From Alphaproteobacteria bacterium (GTDB taxonomy: Bacteria; Pseudomonadota; Alphaproteobacteria; UBA828): a stretch of DNA of 64,000 nt. The stretch spans positions 1 through 64,000 of the forward strand of contig JAJDVB010000147.1 in NCBI GenBank assembly GCA_022826345.1, given 5' to 3'. The translations under genes and the position numbers were made by a program. Positions within the stretch are counted from its first letter, which is position 1; the number at the start of each line of letters is the position of its first letter. Below, piece by piece: positions 59,815 to 64,000 of the stretch. The notes beneath the pieces were generated by a model. That model worked only from the letters and a program-made list of their open reading frames with translations, ran no database searches and was not told the origin of the DNA.

Positions 59815-60600
59815 TTATGACAGGTCGAGGCGGCCGAGAAAGCGCGCGATGGCCGCATTGACGACCGCGGGCTGCTCCAGGTTCACCGAGTGGCCGGCTT
59901 CTGCGATGCGCGCGAAGGTCGCGTCGGGGAGCGCATCCGCCATCACCGCCGCGCGTTCGATGGGGAGCGGCACGTCCTCCTCGCCATGGATCACGAGGGC
60001 CGGCACGCGCACGGCCGTGAGGCGCCCGGTGATGTCCGCCTTGTCGAGCCAGGAGCGGCCCTGGTAGAGCACCGCGCGCGCCGGCACCGTCGTCGACCAG
60101 CGGTTCACCCAGTGCTCTACGAGCGGCTTGTTGCTCGCGAACGTCGTCTCGCCGAAGCAGAAGGGCGCGACCCACTCGGCAAAGTCTCGCGGCACCGTGC
60201 CGTCGATGTCCAGCTTGTCGAACTGGCGGTGGTAGGCCTCCCGCTCCTCGGCCGTATAGTCCTTCGACGTGGCGGCGATGAGGATCAGCCCGTTCAACCG
60301 CTCCGGATGGGCGAGGGCGAATTCCAGGGCCATGAAGCCGCCGACCGACATGCCCGCGAGCACGCATTTTTCAATGCCGAGATCGCCCAGGAGCGCGCGG
60401 CAATCCTCTACCAGATCGCCCAGCGTATGCGCGGCAGGCGCTCCCATCAGCACGCGGCTGTTGTAGGCGATGGCCCGGTAGCCCCGCTCGGACAGATGGT
60501 CGAGCTGGGGGTCGAACATCGTCGCATCCATGAGCGTGCCGTGGCTTAAGACCACCGCTGGCCCCGCTCCGTTCTCGATATGGCGTTCGTGATAGCCCAC
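59815..60600 (-). CDS. Alpha/beta hydrolase
   Basis: This is a 261-residue hydrolase. The oxyanion strand is VVLSHGTLMDATMFDPQLD, the nucleophile elbow is LAGMSVGGFMALE (Ser), the acid is in VIHGEEDVPL (Glu/Asp) and the base is in IAEAGHSVNLEQP (His). I chose the GTG at 60600, after GGGAGAGC; the frame is open upstream but is low-complexity Ser/Arg/Pro, not coding-like. It shares its strand with the liv genes and may belong to the same transcript. Substrate unknown. Confidence 0.88.
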   Translation of the reverse strand: MGYHERHIENGAGPAVVLSHGTLMDATMFDPQLDHLSERGYRAIAYNSRVLMGAPAAHTLGDLVEDCRALLGDLGIEKCVLAGMSVGGFMALEFALAHPERLNGLILIAATSKDYTAEEREAYHRQFDKLDIDGTVPRDFAEWVAPFCFGETTFASNKPLVEHWVNRWSTTVPARAVLYQGRSWLDKADITGRLTAVRVPALVIHGEEDVPLPIERAAVMADALPDATFARIAEAGHSVNLEQPAVVNAAIARFLGRLDLS

Positions 60601-60643
60601 CCTGTGCTCTCCCGTCTGCGTTGCGTGCTGTTCGGCTGGATGT

Positions 60644-61384
60644 TCAGAAGCGCGAGCGGTGATCCGCCTCGGCTTCCGCCTCACCGAAGCCGAAGTAGGC
60701 TTGTTCCACGCGCTCGTCGGTGAGTTCGCTACACGCGCCTTCGAGCTCGATCTGGCCCGAGCGGATGATGTAGATGCGATCGCCATTCTCCAGCGCCCGG
60801 TGGGTGCTCTGCTCGACCACTAGCAGCGTGATGCCCTCGTCGCGCAGTCCCTTGAGAATCTCGTAGACGGTATCCACCACCATCGGCGCGAGGCCGAGGG
60901 AGGGCTCGTCGAGCAGGATCAGCCGGGGCCGTGTCATCAGCGCACGCGCGATCACCAGCTGCTGCTGCTCGCCGCCCGAGAGCTTGCCGCCGGGGGTGGC
61001 AAGCCGCCCGCGCAGGAACGGGAAGCTCTCCAGCATGCGCTCGAAGTCGGCCCTCACCTGCTTGCGGTCGCGCCGCATCTGGCTGCCCAGCAGGATGTTC
61101 TCCTCCACCGTGAGTTGGGTGAAGACGTGGCGCCCCTCCGGCACCATCGAGAGGCCCAGGCGCGCGATGGTCTCCGGCGCAAGCCCCGTGACCGAGCGGC
61201 CGGCGAGCCTGATGTCACCCTCGGACGGCGGGTGCAGGCCCGCGATGCTGCGCAGCGTGCTCGACTTGCCGGCGCCGTTGGGGCCCACCAGGCAGACGAT
61301 CTCGCCCTCGCCCACGGTGAGCGAGACGCCGCGCACCGCGCGCAGCCGCCGGTAGCGGACGTGCAGGTTCTCAACCTCGAGCAT
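60644..61384 (-). CDS. livF: Branched-chain amino acid-type ABC transporter ATPase, LivF type
   Basis: This is a 246-residue NBD: Walker A GPNGAGKSST, Q-loop MVPEGRHVFTQLTV, signature LSGGEQQQLV, Walker B LILLDEPSLGLAP and the family-typical VVEQS in place of His. It forms the hydrolytic heterodimer with LivG. Overlaps livG by 14 bp. Confidence 0.93.
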   Translation of the reverse strand: MLEVENLHVRYRRLRAVRGVSLTVGEGEIVCLVGPNGAGKSSTLRSIAGLHPPSEGDIRLAGRSVTGLAPETIARLGLSMVPEGRHVFTQLTVEENILLGSQMRRDRKQVRADFERMLESFPFLRGRLATPGGKLSGGEQQQLVIARALMTRPRLILLDEPSLGLAPMVVDTVYEILKGLRDEGITLLVVEQSTHRALENGDRIYIIRSGQIELEGACSELTDERVEQAYFGFGEAEAEADHRSRF

Positions 61385-62180
61385 CGGCCGACTTGGTCCC
61401 CAGGTAGGCGCGCAGCACGTCGGGGTTCACCTGGATCTCCTCCGGCGAACCCTCGGCCACGGTACGCCCGCTCTCGATCACGTGGATGCGGTGGCAGGCT
61501 CCCATGATGACCCGCATGTTGTGCTCGATCAGCAGCACGCCGCAGCCGAAGACACGGGGGATCTCGGCAATCAGCCCCATCAGTTCGTCGCACTCGGCAT
61601 CGCTCAGGCCCGCCGCCGGCTCGTCCAGCAGCACGAAGCGGGGCGCCATGGCGAGCGCACGGCCGATGCCGACCCGGCGCTCGTCGCCGTAGGGCAGCGT
61701 GTCCGCCCAGTCGTCCGCCCTGTGCGCGAACTTCATCCAGGCGAGGATGCGCGAGGCCCGGCGCGCGGCCTCGCGGCGGCCGAGCCCGGTGCCCACGGCC
61801 GCCGCCTCCAGGTTCTCGATCACCGGCATGTCGCGGAAGAGGCGCACCGCCTGGAAGGTGCGCGCAAGGCCCCGCCGCCCCAGCTCGTGGGCGCTGAGCC
61901 CGGTCACGTCCTCGCCGCCGAGGACGACCCGCCCCCGTGTCGGCCGCTGGAAGCCGGTCATCGCGTTGACGAGCGTGGTCTTGCCGGCGCCGTTGGGTCC
62001 GATCAGCCCAAAGACCTCGCCGTTCCGCATCGAGATCGAGACCCCGTCCACGGCCGCGAGCCCCTCGAAGTGGACCGTGACATCGTAGGCTTCCAGCGTG
62101 TCTTCAGGCGTGCCGGCAAGGGCCAGGGACGCCGCGCTGGGCCGCGCCGGCCTGAGTCTGCGGGCGAACCGGTCCATCAT
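61371..62180 (-). CDS. livG: Branched-chain amino acid-type ABC transporter ATPase, LivG type
   Basis: This is a 269-residue NBD: YDVTVHFEGLAAVDGVSISM, Walker A GPNGAGKTTL, Q-loop ARTFQAVRLF, Walker B FVLLDEPAAGLSD and H-loop VLLIEHNMRVIM. The signature region reads LPYGDERRVGIGRALA. I chose the ATG at 62180 (ATGATGG), which overlaps the livM stop by 4 bp; the longer upstream frame is antisense. Confidence 0.93.
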   Translation of the reverse strand: MMDRFARRLRPARPSAASLALAGTPEDTLEAYDVTVHFEGLAAVDGVSISMRNGEVFGLIGPNGAGKTTLVNAMTGFQRPTRGRVVLGGEDVTGLSAHELGRRGLARTFQAVRLFRDMPVIENLEAAAVGTGLGRREAARRASRILAWMKFAHRADDWADTLPYGDERRVGIGRALAMAPRFVLLDEPAAGLSDAECDELMGLIAEIPRVFGCGVLLIEHNMRVIMGACHRIHVIESGRTVAEGSPEEIQVNPDVLRAYLGTKSADARG

Positions 62181-63325
62181 GGTGCGCCGTCCCGAGGAGC
62201 GAGACCCCGCCGCAGGGGATCGCTCTCGCTTTCGACCGCGCCCGGATCCCTCACAATTCGTCCGGCTTTGCCGAAGGGCCACGGCACCTCCCGCCCGCCC
62301 ATGATCCCATCCGGCCGGAACACCAGGATGATGATCATGAGGCCCGCGATGGTGAGTTCCTGCGCGCCGATCGGCACCGAGAGCACGGCGACGCCCACGT
62401 TCATGCCGGCCTCGAGGGAGTTCAGGATCTCGATCAGGGTCGAGATCACCACCACGCCCACCAGTGCGCCGGTGAGGCTCCGCTGGCCGCCCACGATCAG
62501 CATGGCGAGCAGGATGAAGGTGATGGTGAGCCAGAAATTCTTGACTGCGATGGTGCCGAGATAGTGCGCCTCCAGCACGCCGCCGATGCCCATGAAGAAG
62601 GCGCTCAGCACGAAGGCGACGAGCCGTTGCCTGGGGATGTTGATGCCCGCCGCGCGGGCCGCGAACTCGTCCTCCCGCGAGGCGCGGAGCGCGAGGCCGT
62701 ACTTCGAGCGCTGGTAGATGTAGGCGGCGAAGAGCGCCACCACGACCCAGGCGAGCGCGATCCACATGTCAACGTAGATAGGGATGCCCGGCATGGTCGC
62801 GGCACCGAGCGTCCACTCGCTCCAGTTGGAATAGAAGGTCTTGAACATGCCGAGCACGGCAAGCGTCGCGATGGCTGCGGCGATGCCCGAGAGCCGCATG
62901 ATCGGGATGCCGACGATGAAAGCGACGATGGCGGCCAGCAGCGCCGCCGCAATCGCAGACGGCAGCATCGGATACTGGTGCGCCGCCAGGAATTCCGGCA
63001 GTTGCAATGCGAAGCTCTTGTTGAAGGGACGCAGCGTCAGCCACGCCACGCCGTAGGCGCCCACCATCATGAAGGTGGCGTGGCCGAAGGCCAGCACACC
63101 CGAGTTGCCGATGAAGATGTAGAGCCCGATCACCATGACGGCGCGGATCAGCGCGGCGGTGACCGCGAGCGCCAGCACCGTGTCGCCGCTCGCCCACACC
63201 GCAAGCACGATGACGAGCATGCCGAGGGAGAGCACGATGGGCGTCCAGAAGGCGCGCAGGCCCACCACGGGCAGGCGCAGGATCAGGTCGCGCCGTTCCA
63301 TGCCGCTGCCACCCGGCCCGGCCAT
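62177..63325 (-). CDS. livM: Branched-chain amino acid-type ABC transporter permease, LivM type
   Basis: This is a 382-residue permease of about ten helices with YIFIGNSGVLAFGHATFMMV, IMRLSGIAAAIATLAVL, GLALRASREDEFAARAAGI and FRPDGIMGGREVPWPFGK. Start follows one base after the livH stop. The substrate class (branched-chain amino acids, amides or urea) cannot be decided from the membrane part. Confidence 0.92.
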   Translation of the reverse strand: MAGPGGSGMERRDLILRLPVVGLRAFWTPIVLSLGMLVIVLAVWASGDTVLALAVTAALIRAVMVIGLYIFIGNSGVLAFGHATFMMVGAYGVAWLTLRPFNKSFALQLPEFLAAHQYPMLPSAIAAALLAAIVAFIVGIPIMRLSGIAAAIATLAVLGMFKTFYSNWSEWTLGAATMPGIPIYVDMWIALAWVVVALFAAYIYQRSKYGLALRASREDEFAARAAGINIPRQRLVAFVLSAFFMGIGGVLEAHYLGTIAVKNFWLTITFILLAMLIVGGQRSLTGALVGVVVISTLIEILNSLEAGMNVGVAVLSVPIGAQELTIAGLMIIILVFRPDGIMGGREVPWPFGKAGRIVRDPGAVESESDPLRRGLAPRDGAP

Positions 63326-63326
63326 C

Positions 63327-64000
63327 TCAGACCTTCTCCTCGATCGACTTCACCTTCACCAGGCCGGAGGGCCGCATCAGCAGAATCAGCAGAATCAGCC
63401 CATAGACGAAGACGTCGCGATCGGGCCGCATGGCCACGGGGAGTGCCACCTGAAGGACCACGCTCGCGATGCCGACGACGAAGCCGCCGAGCACCGCCCC
63501 CGTGAGGCTCCCCATGCCGCCCACCACGGTGGCGACGAAGGCGAAGAGCACCAGGGGAATCCCCATGCTGTAGGTGAGCGCGCCCACCTGCGAAACGTAA
63601 AGCAGCGAGACCACGGCGGCGAGCAGCCCGCTGATGGCGAAGGCCACGGCGATCACCCGGTTGGCGCGGACGCCGAGCAGCCGCGCCGTGGAGAAATCCT
63701 CTGACGCCGCCCGCATCTGGATGCCCATGGGGGTGCGCTTGAGGAAGACCACCAGCAGCACCAGAAGCCCGATCGTCACCCCGATGGTGACGATCTGCAG
63801 ATACGGGATGCGCACGCCGCTGATGGGCAGCACTTCCAACAGCTCAGGCCAGATGCTCACGGCCTTCACCCGGCCGCCGTAGATCATCACCACCAGGTGC
63901 TCGAGGAAGAAGCTGAGCGCGAAAGAAGTGATCAGCAGCACCGAGGCATCGGCGCGGCGAAGGGGGCGGAAGGCCAGGCGCTCGCAAGCCAAGGCGAACA
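63327..64000 (-). CDS. livH: Branched-chain amino acid-type ABC transporter permease, LivH type (5' end outside window)
   Basis: The frame is open to the last base, so about 224 C-terminal residues are visible: ERLAFRPLRRADASVLLITS, QMRAASEDFSTARLLGVRAN, FAFVATVVGGMGSLTGAVLG and the YGLILLILLMRPSGL end. The binding protein is expected further upstream on the minus strand, beyond the window. Confidence 0.92.
   Translation of the reverse strand, partial: FALACERLAFRPLRRADASVLLITSFALSFFLEHLVVMIYGGRVKAVSIWPELLEVLPISGVRIPYLQIVTIGVTIGLLVLLVVFLKRTPMGIQMRAASEDFSTARLLGVRANRVIAVAFAISGLLAAVVSLLYVSQVGALTYSMGIPLVLFAFVATVVGGMGSLTGAVLGGFVVGIASVVLQVALPVAMRPDRDVFVYGLILLILLMRPSGLVKVKSIEEKV

Overview
The window is a chromosomal segment of a GC-rich alphaproteobacterium. 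The evidence is a DUF1476 (ATPase zeta-inhibitor type) gene, the purC-purS-purQ-purL-bolA-grxD order, recA directly upstream of alaS, and an alphaproteobacterial-looking SOS half-site pair before recA. No species can be named from the sequence alone. All family names below come from motif reading and recall, not from database searches.

Layout. (1) 1-15.5 kb is an accreted genomic island. It opens with a tightly overlapping three-gene module: the C-terminal part of a DUF6361-like protein, a PLD-type nuclease-like protein and an SF2 helicase. After that come a degenerate integrase 3' end, an SRPBCC protein, an SDR divergent from a TetR regulator with a palindromic operator, the 5' part of a group II intron without its reverse transcriptase, an AbiV-like HEPN protein, a small PD-(D/E)XK nuclease in an AT-richer patch, a transposase relic, a small secreted protein, and two tyrosine recombinases that overlap by 4 bp. 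Two inverted copies of a ~45 bp sequence (6019-6063 and 12076-12119) bracket the middle of the island. (2) 15.6-20.9 kb is a complete urease operon on the minus strand, ureABC-EFG-D, with an unusual UreC. (3) 21.2-29.9 kb holds an FAD monooxygenase, a dipeptide/oligopeptide-type ABC importer (binding protein, two permeases, two ATPases, one ATPase with degenerate catalytic residues) and a convergent D-hydantoinase/dihydropyrimidinase. With urease next door this looks like a nitrogen-scavenging neighbourhood for cyclic ureides or pyrimidine-like compounds. (4) 30-36.3 kb holds assorted genes: an NTF2-like protein, a quinone oxidoreductase, an SDR, a TbpB-like lipoprotein, a split TPP-dependent decarboxylase, the DUF1476 protein and an NRDE protein. 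(5) 36.4-43.2 kb is the purine cluster with bolA and grxD, a DOPA-dioxygenase-like gene, a VapBC toxin-antitoxin pair with a clear operator palindrome, and a cupin. A ~190 bp array of ~9-10 bp repeats sits between purS and purQ. (6) 43.3-56.4 kb is housekeeping: rpsD, trmJ, cysS, nadE, a nicotinate phosphoribosyltransferase, class II DAHP synthase, glutathione reductase, a CAU-anticodon tRNA, recA and alaS. (7) 56.5-64 kb is an aquaporin, a KipI/KipA-type pair, an isochorismatase-fold protein lacking all three catalytic residues, an alpha/beta hydrolase and a branched-chain-amino-acid-type ABC importer (livF, livG, livM, livH cut by the window end).

The strongest candidates for undescribed biology are the DUF6361-PLD-helicase module next to other defence-like genes in the island, and the apparently dead isochorismatase-fold protein embedded in a transport/hydrolase cluster.
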